Shown here one piece after another: positions 14,659 through 21,604 of a DNA stretch of 33,674 nucleotides (positions are counted from its first letter, which is position 1; the number at the start of each line of letters is the position of its first letter). The notes below the pieces were generated by a model. The model was given only the letters and a program-made list of their open reading frames with translations, did not search any database and was not told the DNA's origin. Origin of the DNA: Candidatus Rokuibacteriota bacterium. GTDB taxonomy: Bacteria > Methylomirabilota > Methylomirabilia > Rokubacteriales > CSP1-6. The stretch lies in NCBI GenBank assembly GCA_003220345.1, contig QHSC01000012.1, positions 1 to 33,674 on the forward strand, read 5' to 3'. Both the position numbers and the translations under genes were made by a program.

Positions 14659-17224
14659 CGGTGCGCTCCCCGCCACCAAGGCGCTCTTCGATTCGTGCAA
14701 CGGTCGCGGCCATGTCGATGCCTCCCGTCAGCACAGGCGCCAGCGGATCGGCCATCTTGTCGAAGCGCTTCGGCACCGTGATCATGGTAAAGCGGGCAGG
14801 GTCCAGCCGCGCCGTCACCTCGCCCCAGGTGAGCGGGCAGGAGGCGGGAGCGCCGGGCAGCGGGCGTAGGGAAAACGGCCCCACGATGGTCTGCCCGTGA
14901 CCATTCTGACCGAAGTCGATGTAGACCTTCCCCCCGCGGGAGCGGAGAGGCCGGGCGACGGTCGAGATCTCCGGCTCTGCCTCCACGCCCAGCACGGCGA
15001 GCAGCCGCGCGAAGGTGCGCACCTCGTCGTAGGTGTAGCGCGCCCCGAGCGGGATCAGGATGTGGAGGCCCGTCGCACCGGAGGTCTTCGGATAGCTGGG
15101 TAGCTCGAGGTCGTCCAGGATGCGGTGAAGCGCGCGGGCCACCTTCACCACGTCGGTGAAGGGAGCGCCCTTGGGATCCAGGTCCAGCACGAGCCAGTCC
15201 GGCCGCTCGAGCGAGCCCAGCCGCGAGGCCCACAGGTGCAGGGGGATCGTCCCCGAGTTGGCCACGTAGCGCAGCGACTCCACGTCGTCCACGACGAAGT
15301 AGTCGATCTCGCGCTCGGCGTCCTTCGAGTAGACGCGCTCCGTGCGAACCCAGGCGGGGGTGAACTCCGGGGCGTCTTTCTGGAAGAAGGACTTGCCGGT
15401 GATCCCGTCGGGGTAGCGCGTGAGCACGAGAGGGCGATCCCGGAGATAGGGGAGGAGCAGCGGCGCCACGCGCTCGTAGTACGACACCAGGTCGCCTTTG
15501 GTGTAGCCGTCGGCGGGCCAGAACATCTTCTTGAGATTGGTCAGCTTGACTTCTTTCGACGCGACCACCGCGGCTACCCCCTCACCCTGCCCTCTCCCCC
15601 GAAGCGGAGGAGAGGGATGAGAAGGGATTTCGGGCGGGGTTTGGATGGCCTCGCGCCGGCACTCCTCGGGGCGCTTGTCGCTCCGCAGGGCGATGAAGGT
15701 GGGATGTCGGATCCCGCCGTCGTTGGTCCAGTCGCTGAACCGGACCTCGCAGACGAGCCTGGGCTCCACCCAGTGATGACTCTTGCCCTTCGGGATCGCG
15801 CCGGTGTCGAAGGGCGGCGTGGCCCGCGCAAGCGGCTGGAGCTTTTCCCAGAGGCTCTTGAGTCCCGCCTGATCGAAGCCGGTGCCCACCTTGGAGACGT
15901 AGACGAGGCGCGCGCCGTCGTAGACGCCGATGTGCAGCGCGCCGAAGTGGCCGCGCGAGCCCTGGGGATCCGTGTAGCCGCCGATGACGAACTCCTGGCG
16001 ACGCTGGCACTTGACCTTGATCCAGTCCCGCGAGCGGCCGCCCGTATATGAGCTGGCCGCCTTCTTGGCCACGATGCCCTCGAGGCGCTGCTCGTTGGCC
16101 GCCTCCAGGAAGGCGGGCCCGTGCTCGAGGACGTGATCGACGTAGTGCACGGGCCCGAGCGGAGGCACGAGAAGCCGGAGACAGTCTTTTCGTCGCGTCA
16201 GGGGCAGGCGGCGCAGATCGTGGCCGTCGAGCGCGAGGCAATCGAAGAAGACTCCCTCCACCGGCACGCGGGCGGCCGCGGCCTCGATCTCGCGCGGGTC
16301 GGTCAAGGCCATGCGCGGCTGGAGCCGCTGGAAGCTCGGCCGGCCCCTCTCGTCGAGGGCCACGATCTCCCCGTCGATCACGAAGTGCTCGACAGGCAGC
16401 GCGAGGAGGGCACGCACCAGGTCGGGATAGCGTCCGGTGATGAGCTGGCCGCTGCGCCCGTAGAGCTCCACCTGCTCGCCGCGGCGCGCGGCCAGCACGC
16501 GGACGCCGTCGAACTTGATCTCGAAGAGCCAGCCCTTGTCGGAGGGCGCCCGCTCGTCGAGGGTGGCGAGCATGAAGGGCTGACTGCCCGCCGGCACCTC
16601 GCGCCGCGGAGCATCGAGCGTATCCAGATGCTGGCGGATGGAAGCGAGCCGGCCCGGCACGTCGGCCATCTCCTCCACCGTGAGACCGGAGAGGATGGAT
16701 TGCGGATACCGATCGACCAGCTCGTCGCTCGCGGCCGCGCCGTCCGCCTTCTTGAGGAGGAGCCAGTCCTTCTCTGACCCTGACATGCGCGCGAGCGTCC
16801 AGCGCCCCCGGAGCTTGTAGCCGAAGAGCTCGACCTCGAGCTTGCCCCGGCGAAGCTGCTCCAGCGGATCCTCGGGCTTCGCCGAGCGGTACCACCCGCG
16901 ATCCCACACGATGACCGAGCCGGCGCCGTAGTTGCCGGGGGCGATCACTCCTTCGAAGTCCGCGTACTCGATGGGGTGGTCCTCCACGTGCACGGCCAGG
17001 CGCTTTTCCTCGGCGTGCACGGACGGGCCCTTGGGCACGGCCCAGCTCTTGAGGACGCCGTTCATCTCCAGGCGCACGTCGTAGTGCAGGCGCCGCGCGG
17101 CGTGCTTCTGGACCACGAACATCCGGCCGCCCCCGGGACGGCGCCCCCCGAACGGCTCCGGCGTCCGCTCCGGGTCGCGCTTTTTCCGGTACGCCTCGAG
17201 CTGCGGTGCCCGCTCCTCGATCAC
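14651..17224 (-). CDS. ligD: Multifunctional ATP-dependent DNA ligase D (LigD)
   Basis: This 857-residue protein performs end processing, fill-in and sealing in bacterial non-homologous end joining with Ku. The domain order is as in Pseudomonas LigD. A 3'-phosphoesterase comes first, about 30-185, with QKHAARRLHYDVRLE (His41, His47) and EDHPIEYADFEG. The ligase domain, about 215-525, has motif I EIKFDGVR with nucleophile Lys237, followed by FVIDGEIVAL, LEGIVAKKA and WIKVKC. The primase-polymerase, about 558-850, has the acidic DLDP (681-684), GLHILIPL and VYIDFGQN. The linker at about 534-549 (SHPSPPLRGRGQGEG) is encoded by a palindromic repeat that looks inserted. It is divergent from ku across a 129-bp promoter region, and its stop overlaps the agmatinase-family start. 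An ATG at 17224 is used without a strong ribosome-binding site. Confidence 0.96.
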   Translation of the reverse strand: MIEERAPQLEAYRKKRDPERTPEPFGGRRPGGGRMFVVQKHAARRLHYDVRLEMNGVLKSWAVPKGPSVHAEEKRLAVHVEDHPIEYADFEGVIAPGNYGAGSVIVWDRGWYRSAKPEDPLEQLRRGKLEVELFGYKLRGRWTLARMSGSEKDWLLLKKADGAAASDELVDRYPQSILSGLTVEEMADVPGRLASIRQHLDTLDAPRREVPAGSQPFMLATLDERAPSDKGWLFEIKFDGVRVLAARRGEQVELYGRSGQLITGRYPDLVRALLALPVEHFVIDGEIVALDERGRPSFQRLQPRMALTDPREIEAAAARVPVEGVFFDCLALDGHDLRRLPLTRRKDCLRLLVPPLGPVHYVDHVLEHGPAFLEAANEQRLEGIVAKKAASSYTGGRSRDWIKVKCQRRQEFVIGGYTDPQGSRGHFGALHIGVYDGARLVYVSKVGTGFDQAGLKSLWEKLQPLARATPPFDTGAIPKGKSHHWVEPRLVCEVRFSDWTNDGGIRHPTFIALRSDKRPEECRREAIQTPPEIPSHPSPPLRGRGQGEGVAAVVASKEVKLTNLKKMFWPADGYTKGDLVSYYERVAPLLLPYLRDRPLVLTRYPDGITGKSFFQKDAPEFTPAWVRTERVYSKDAEREIDYFVVDDVESLRYVANSGTIPLHLWASRLGSLERPDWLVLDLDPKGAPFTDVVKVARALHRILDDLELPSYPKTSGATGLHILIPLGARYTYDEVRTFARLLAVLGVEAEPEISTVARPLRSRGGKVYIDFGQNGHGQTIVGPFSLRPLPGAPASCPLTWGEVTARLDPARFTMITVPKRFDKMADPLAPVLTGGIDMAATVARIEERLGGGERTDE
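15577..15616. repeat. Palindromic repeat inserted in the ligD linker
   Basis: CCCTCTCC (15590-15597) pairs perfectly with GGAGAGGG (15609-15616), and an imperfect extension reaches 15577 and about 15627. The CCCCCTCACCCTGCCC portion (15577-15592) is repeated exactly, inverted, at 19110-19125. From general knowledge, this is a common GC-rich bacterial intergenic repeat whose translation gives 'PSPPLRGRGQGEG'-like peptides. Here it is in frame and codes for the ligase-polymerase linker. Confidence 0.7.
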
Positions 17225-17283
17225 AATCCCTGGCCCCTTTCCGCTCTGCCTACCACAATCCGTGTACGCCGCCTTCGGGAGTC

Positions 17284-17312
17284 TTGGAGCATAGCCGGAC
17301 CCGTGCTACCGT
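17284..17312 (+). promoter_or_regulatory. Predicted promoter of the ku operon
   Basis: TTGGAG (17284-17289), a 17-bp spacer, then TACCGT (17307-17312) gives a weak sigma-70-like arrangement about 40 bp upstream of the ku ATG. The match to consensus is partial (4/6 and 3/6), so this is tentative. The same 129-bp interval must hold the ligD promoter on the other strand. Confidence 0.35.
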
Positions 17313-17353
17313 GCCAACTCTCATAGATCCTCACCGTTTGGAGGGTGCCAACC

Positions 17354-18259
17354 ATGCCTCCGCATTCACTGGGCTCCGGAACCATCTCGTTCGGGCTCGT
17401 TTCGATACCCGTCAAGCTCTACACCGCCGCCTCCGCGGGCGGGGTCAGCTTCAACCAGCTCCACGCCAAGTGCGGCAACCGCCTCCGCCAGCAGATGTTC
17501 TGCCCGGTGGATAACGAGGTGGTGGACCGGAGCCAGATCGTGAAGGGGTACGAGTTCGCCAAGGACCAGTACGTCCGCTTCACGGACGAGGAGATCAAGT
17601 CGCTCGAGGGCGAGGCTTCCAAGGTCATCGACATCGCCGAGTTCGTGCCGCTCTCCACCGTGGACCCGATCTACTTCGAGAAGACGTATTACCTGGGCCC
17701 GGACAAGGGCGGCGAGAAGCCATACCGGCTGCTCACCGACGCGATGACCAAGATGGAGCGCGTCGCCCTCGCCAAGTACGTCATGCGCGGGAAAGAGAGC
17801 CTGGTGCTCATCCGGCCGTCTCAGCACGGCCTGATGCTGCACACGATGTACTTCGCCGACGAGGTACGGGATTTCGGCGAGGTCGGCAAGGGTGAATCGG
17901 CCACGCTCAAGGAAGGCGAGCTGGGCCTGGCGGAGCGGCTGATCCAGGAGCTCTCGCACGACGAGTTCAAGCCGCAGCAGTACCAGGACGACTACCGCGA
18001 GCGCGTGCTCGATCTCGTGAACCTGAAGGTGGAGGGCAAGGAAGTCACGACGGTCACGCCCGAGGTGCACCGGGCGCAGGTCATCGATCTCATGGATGCC
18101 CTCAAGCAGAGCCTGGCCAAGCGCGCGGGCTCTCGCGCCGAGGAGCCCGAGCGGAAGGGCGCGGCGGCGGCGACATCCAAGAAGCCTCCCGTGAAGGCCG
18201 AGAAGCGGGCGGCCGCCCCCGACAAGACGGAGAAGAAGGCCCAAGCCGGAAAGAAATGA
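17354..18259 (+). CDS. ku: Non-homologous end-joining protein Ku
   Basis: This 301-residue Ku homologue binds DNA ends as a homodimer and recruits LigD. The ATG at 17354 (MPPHSLGSGTISFGLVSIPV) has GGAGG about 9 bp upstream; a GTG at 17345 is less likely. Core-domain features are GLVSIPVKLYTA, VDRSQIVKGYEF, IYFEKTYYLGPDKGGEKPYRLL and LIQELSHDEFKPQQYQDDYRERV (the bridge region). Beyond about residue 250 the tail is Lys/Ala/Glu-rich, as in many bacterial Ku proteins where the basic C-terminus affects DNA binding and threading. The core is of normal length with no missing parts. Its stop overlaps the next start (ATGA), making an operon with a MerR-TPR gene. Confidence 0.96.
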   Translation: MPPHSLGSGTISFGLVSIPVKLYTAASAGGVSFNQLHAKCGNRLRQQMFCPVDNEVVDRSQIVKGYEFAKDQYVRFTDEEIKSLEGEASKVIDIAEFVPLSTVDPIYFEKTYYLGPDKGGEKPYRLLTDAMTKMERVALAKYVMRGKESLVLIRPSQHGLMLHTMYFADEVRDFGEVGKGESATLKEGELGLAERLIQELSHDEFKPQQYQDDYRERVLDLVNLKVEGKEVTTVTPEVHRAQVIDLMDALKQSLAKRAGSRAEEPERKGAAAATSKKPPVKAEKRAAAPDKTEKKAQAGKK

Positions 18260-19101
18260 CGAGGTTCACCACCCGAGAGGTGGCGAAGATCGCCGTCCTC
18301 CCGGAGGCGCAGATCCGCTCGTGTGTGCGGGCGGGATTGCTCGCGCCGCGGCGCGGGCGCCAGGGCCGGCTCGAGTGGAGCTTCCAGGACCTGCTGCTCC
18401 TCAAGACGACGAAGGGCCTGCTGGATGCGCGGATCCCCATGGCGCGCATACGGCGCATGATGGCGTCGCTCAAGAGACAGCTGCCGGACGACCAGGCCCT
18501 GTCCAGCCTGACGATCTACGCCGACGGGCGCCGCGTCGTCGCCTGGGACGGAGCCGCGCGGTGGCAGCCGGACTCCGGCCAGTTCCTCTTCACCTTCGAC
18601 GTCCAGGCGGTTGCCGCCAAGATCGACCTGCCGGAGCGACCGCCGGAGCCGCCGCTCCCCGACATGAAGGAGCCCACCAGGACGGCGGAGCAGTGGTTCG
18701 ACCTCGGTTGCGAGCTCGATGCCGCCTCACCGGAGGAGGCGCGGCACGCCTATCAGCATGCCCTCGAGCTGGACCCCACGCTGGCCGACGCTCATGTCAA
18801 TCTCGGCCGCCTCTATCACCAGGCCAATCAAACGGCCGAGGCAGAGGCGCACTACCGCGCCGCGGCCCGGCATGCGCCCGATGACGCCATCGTCCACTTC
18901 AACCTCGCCGTCCTGCTGGAGGAAGTGGGGCGCGCAAGCGAAGCCATCCAGGCCTATCAGAGCGCGCTCAAGGCCGACCCCAACTTCGCCGATGCCCACT
19001 ACAACCTGGGCCTGCTCTTCGACGCCCTCGGCAAGCGCGCTCAGGCCATGACGCACTTGCGCACCGCGCGCAAGCTCTACGGTCGTCCCGCCACGCGCTG
19101 A
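18256..19101 (+). CDS. MerR-type HTH fused to TPR repeats, in the ku operon
   Basis: This 281-residue protein starts within the ku stop codon (ATGA). Residues 4-75 form a MerR-like winged helix (FTTREVAKIAVLPEAQIRSCVRAGLLAP, then WSFQDLLLLKTTKGLLDARIPMARIRRMM). Residues 80-135 are a beta-rich segment with a Pro-rich end. Residues 143-275 contain about four tetratricopeptide repeats, for example YQHALELDPTLADAHVNLGRL and YQSALKADPNFADAHYNLGLL. There is no metal-binding cysteine pattern of classical MerR sensors. The likely role is a DNA-binding regulator or adaptor that uses the TPRs to bind a partner protein. The tight coupling suggests a link to end joining, but that is inference. Confidence 0.85.
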   Translation: MTRFTTREVAKIAVLPEAQIRSCVRAGLLAPRRGRQGRLEWSFQDLLLLKTTKGLLDARIPMARIRRMMASLKRQLPDDQALSSLTIYADGRRVVAWDGAARWQPDSGQFLFTFDVQAVAAKIDLPERPPEPPLPDMKEPTRTAEQWFDLGCELDAASPEEARHAYQHALELDPTLADAHVNLGRLYHQANQTAEAEAHYRAAARHAPDDAIVHFNLAVLLEEVGRASEAIQAYQSALKADPNFADAHYNLGLLFDALGKRAQAMTHLRTARKLYGRPATR

Positions 19102-19104
19102 TGA

Positions 19105-19125
19105 GGAGCGGGCAGGGTGAGGGGG
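19105..19125. repeat. Second, truncated copy of the ligD-linker repeat
   Basis: GGAGCGGGCAGGGTGAGGGG and one further G match the inverse of 15577-15597 at 20 of 21 positions. The repeat fills most of the 28-bp gap between the MerR-TPR gene and the next gene. Its GAGGGGGAG end sits where a ribosome-binding site would be. Confidence 0.65.
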
Positions 19126-19129
19126 AGAT

Positions 19130-19396
19130 GTGACTCCGCGCTCTGCTCGGCAACGCCCGAAGCAGCAGACCAAGAAACAGCCAGCGCCGAACACTCCGAA
19201 AGAGCTCGCCCGAGCCGCCATTGCCCATGATGCCCCGGCCGGGCCGTCCGGGGACAAGGTGAAAATCTCCCTGACGCTCACGCTGAGCCGCGCCCAGGCC
19301 GAGCGCCTCACGGCCCGGGCCATTCGCGAGGGGAAGAACCTGGACGCCCTGGTGGAGGAGATTCTCGAAAAGGCGGCCGGAGCGCCCGACGATTGA
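19130..19396 (+). CDS. Small possible ribbon-helix-helix protein
   Basis: This 88-residue protein starts at GTG 19130; no other start is available in frame. A basic, Gln/Lys-rich disordered N-terminus (residues 1-40) precedes KVKISLTLTLSRAQAERLTARAIREGKNLDALVEEILEKAA (given in parts: a strand, then two helices). This strand-helix-helix layout is that of ribbon-helix-helix DNA-binding proteins, which dimerise through the strand. No toxin partner is evident. It is in the ku operon after the MerR-TPR gene, and its stop overlaps the TTG start of the following gene (TTGA). The fold assignment is moderate. Confidence 0.6.
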   Translation: MTPRSARQRPKQQTKKQPAPNTPKELARAAIAHDAPAGPSGDKVKISLTLTLSRAQAERLTARAIREGKNLDALVEEILEKAAGAPDD

Positions 19397-19830
19397 ATCG
19401 ACTTGGGCGATATCTCCTGAGAGTTGTCGTCCTGCTCGTCGTGCTGGTGATCGGGTTCTTCGGCCTGGTGCTGATCATGTCCGAGCTCGGCGGCGAGGTC
19501 GTCACCCTGCACACGCAGGCGGCCGGCGGCGGCGAGAAGCGCACGCACCTGTGGGTCGTCGACGACGCAGGAGCGGCCTGGCTGCGGGCCGGCATGTCCG
19601 GCTCGGGCTGGCTCGCGCGCCTCGAGCGGAATCCCAATGTCCTCGTCGAGCGCGCCGGACGTCTGATCCGCTTCCGTGCCGTGCCCGTGCGCGAGCCGAA
19701 AGTTCGTGACCGGATCCATGCGCTCATGCGCGAGAAGTATGGGACCGCCGATAAGCTGGTGGGCGTGCTTCGCGATCCCGCGCAATCCGTGCCCGTGCGC
19801 CTCGAGCCCCTCGGCCCCGCGCGCGAGTGA
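19393..19830 (+). CDS. Membrane-anchored split-barrel (deazaflavin/PNPOx-like) protein, tentative
   Basis: This 145-residue protein starts at TTG 19393, overlapping the preceding stop. Residues 8-32 form a strong transmembrane anchor (VVVLLVVLVIGFFGLVLIM). The remainder reads VVTLHTQAAGGGEKRTHLWVVDD, then MSGSGWLARLERNPNVLVERAGR, then RFRAVPV. The 'trans-membrane, R-x-x-LW-V-DD, sample-site, NP-V-V' pattern resembles split-barrel nitroreductases of the deazaflavin-dependent/PNPOx group, in which the NPxVxV strand is recurrent. No cofactor was proven. It is the last gene of the ku operon and is followed by a convergent pseudogene. Confidence 0.5.
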   Translation: MNRLGRYLLRVVVLLVVLVIGFFGLVLIMSELGGEVVTLHTQAAGGGEKRTHLWVVDDAGAAWLRAGMSGSGWLARLERNPNVLVERAGRLIRFRAVPVREPKVRDRIHALMREKYGTADKLVGVLRDPAQSVPVRLEPLGPARE

Positions 19831-19851
19831 GCCCATTGCAGGGGGAAGCTG

Positions 19852-20759
19852 CTACCGGATCACTTCGTCGGCCCGCTGCAGCAGCGATTGCGGGATGGTC
19901 AGGCCGAGTGCTTTCGCAGCCTTCAAGTTGATCACCAGCTCGAACTTGGTGGCTTGTTCTATCGGCAGCTCGCCGGGTTTGGCGCCCTTGAGGATCTTGT
20001 CCACGTAGCTAGCCGCGCGCCGGTACATTTCGGGAAAGTTCGGCCCGTAAGCCATCAAGCCACCAGCCTCCACGGTCTCATTGAATGCCATCAAGGGGAG
20101 TCGCTTCTTAGCTGCGAGATTCGCAATAGCTTTGGCGTTGGCGATGAGCACCGCGTCGTCGATGATGGTGACGGCGTCAACGCGCTTCGCGGCCATCGCG
20201 GTAAAGGCGCTTTCAAACTCATTCGGTCCTCGCGCCTCGAATTGCTGGATCTCCAGCTTGAGCGACTTGGCCCTGAGCTCCATCGCCTGCAGGATCGACG
20301 CGTTCGCGGGGAAGGTCGGATTGATGAGAACCGCCACTCTCTTCGTGCGTGGTAATGCGTCCCTCAGCAGCTCTAGCCGCTTCGCACTCACTTCGTGGGA
20401 GAACCACGTGAGGCCGGTGACGTTCCCGCCCGGCCGCGCGAGGCTGGCCACCAATCCCGTGGCCACCGGGTCGGCGACGACCGGCACGACAATGGGAACC
20501 GTGGCGGTTGCCTGCTTGGCCGCGCTGGCCCCCGCCGTTCCCTGGGCCACGATGACATCGACCTTGAGGCGTAGCCAAGATCGCGCAAGCCCGTCCGCAA
20601 CGCCTCTACCCGAATCACGGAAGCCGACAAGGAGGCGGATGTCTGGCCCAGGAATCCAATTCGCGCAGTCCGTGGCGGCTGTTGCTGGGCGAATGAAGCG
20701 ACCGGCACGGCGAGAAGGCTGAGCGCGAGGATCCCCAGGAACGTGCGCCTAAGAGTCAT
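19852..20759 (-). pseudogene. ABC-type substrate-binding protein (ABC_sub_bind/TrpX-like), frameshifted by an internal deletion
   Basis: The N-terminal frame from ATG 20759 encodes a signal peptide (ILALSLLAVPVASFAQQ) and RIGFLGQTSA...LRTGLRDLGYA. It then shifts and soon becomes meaningless. A different frame resumes with LKVDVIVAQGT and continues to the stop through VADPVATGLVASLARPGGNVTGLTW, KRVAVLINP, GPNFPEMYRRAASYVDKILKGAKPGELPIEQ and FELVINLKAAKALGLTIP. These match the PF04392 family. Between LRDLGY and RLKVDVIVAQG relatives have about 30 residues (the EGKN...R-AEG segment). The missing block and the frame change meet near 20570-20576. The product should be non-functional unless the join is an assembly fault. 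It is convergent with the split-barrel gene. Confidence 0.85.
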
Positions 20760-20787
20760 TTGGTAGACGCGACCGTAGCACAGCATG

Positions 20788-20801
20788 CCGTCACGTGACG
20801 G
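20788..20801. promoter_or_regulatory. 14-bp perfect palindrome CCGTCACGTGACGG
   Basis: This perfect palindrome lies about 30 bp upstream of the pseudogene start and just past the end of the enoyl-CoA hydratase-family gene. It has the same GTCAC/GTGAC half-sites as the element at 5679-5698, but with no spacer. It could be an operator or part of a terminator. Confidence 0.35.
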
Positions 20802-20834
20802 GCTCGATTTGGTGGCGAATCGCTGCGCTAGCTC

Positions 20835-21599
20835 CTAGCTCTTCTTCCGCCGCTTGGCGAGGAAGTCTTCCATGTGGCGCTTGGCATCGCCCGCGGCGAA
20901 GGCGTCGTGCTGCGCCTCGACACAGAAGCGCGCCGTCGCCCGGAAGTGCTCCTCGGTGAGGCGCCGCGCCCATTCCTTGTCGAGCTTGAGGGCGAGCGGG
21001 GCGTAGTTGGCGAGCTTGCCGGCCAGGGCGAGGGCTTCGCGGCGGAGCCGTGCCGGCGGGACCACCTTGCAGGTGAGCCCGGCCTGGAGCGCCTGGCGGG
21101 CGTTCAGCGTGTCGCCGCTCAGCACGAGGTAGAGGCTCCGGCTCATGCCGATGAGGTGCCAGAGGAGACCGAGGCCGAAGATCGCGGGGATCCCGTCCTG
21201 AATCTCGGGCATGCCATACTTCGCGGTGGTCGACGAGATGCGGATGTCGGCGAGAAGCGCGAGCTGGCAGCCCGCGCCCATGGCCCAGCCGCTCACCGCG
21301 GCGATGACGGGCACGTGCAGGGCGCGGATCAGGTCGTAGAGGCGCTCGAACTCCCGCACCCACTCCTCCGCGTCGGCCCCGTCCATGTCCTTGGCCTCGT
21401 TCAGATCCTGGCCCGCGCTGAAGGCCTTGCCGGCGCCGATCAGGACGACGGCGCGGATGTCCGGATCCTTCGCCACGCGCCCGAGCGCATCGGAAAGCTC
21501 GCCCTTGAGGGCCCGGCTGAGCGCGTTCAGGACGCGCGGGCGATTGAGGGTGATCACGACGATGCCGGCCTTTTGCTCGAAGAGGATGCTCGAGTACAT
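20835..21599 (-). CDS. Enoyl-CoA hydratase/isomerase (crotonase) family protein
   Basis: The start is the ATG at 21599 (254 residues, MYSSILFEQKAGIVVITLNR). The oxyanion-hole segments are present: GAGKAFSAGQDLNEA (about 58-72) and GWAMGAGCQLALLADIRI (about 105-122), then YGMPEIQDGIP. In rat mitochondrial enoyl-CoA hydratase the two catalytic glutamates are Glu144 (GCELA) and Glu164 (PEI). Here the first is glutamine (GCQLA) and the second is kept. This argues against a standard hydratase and points to an isomerase, hydrolase or other crotonase activity. The gene starts 5 bp after the enolase-superfamily gene stop, so the two form an operon. The C-terminus is Lys/Arg-rich (AKRRKKS). Confidence 0.85.
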   Translation of the reverse strand: MYSSILFEQKAGIVVITLNRPRVLNALSRALKGELSDALGRVAKDPDIRAVVLIGAGKAFSAGQDLNEAKDMDGADAEEWVREFERLYDLIRALHVPVIAAVSGWAMGAGCQLALLADIRISSTTAKYGMPEIQDGIPAIFGLGLLWHLIGMSRSLYLVLSGDTLNARQALQAGLTCKVVPPARLRREALALAGKLANYAPLALKLDKEWARRLTEEHFRATARFCVEAQHDAFAAGDAKRHMEDFLAKRRKKS

Positions 21600-21604
21600 C
21601 GCGC

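Noticed and set aside
15582-16907. 441-codon minus-strand frame inside ligD
   Set aside because: Out-of-frame shadow rich in Arg/Ala/Gly; the LigD frame carries all catalytic motifs.
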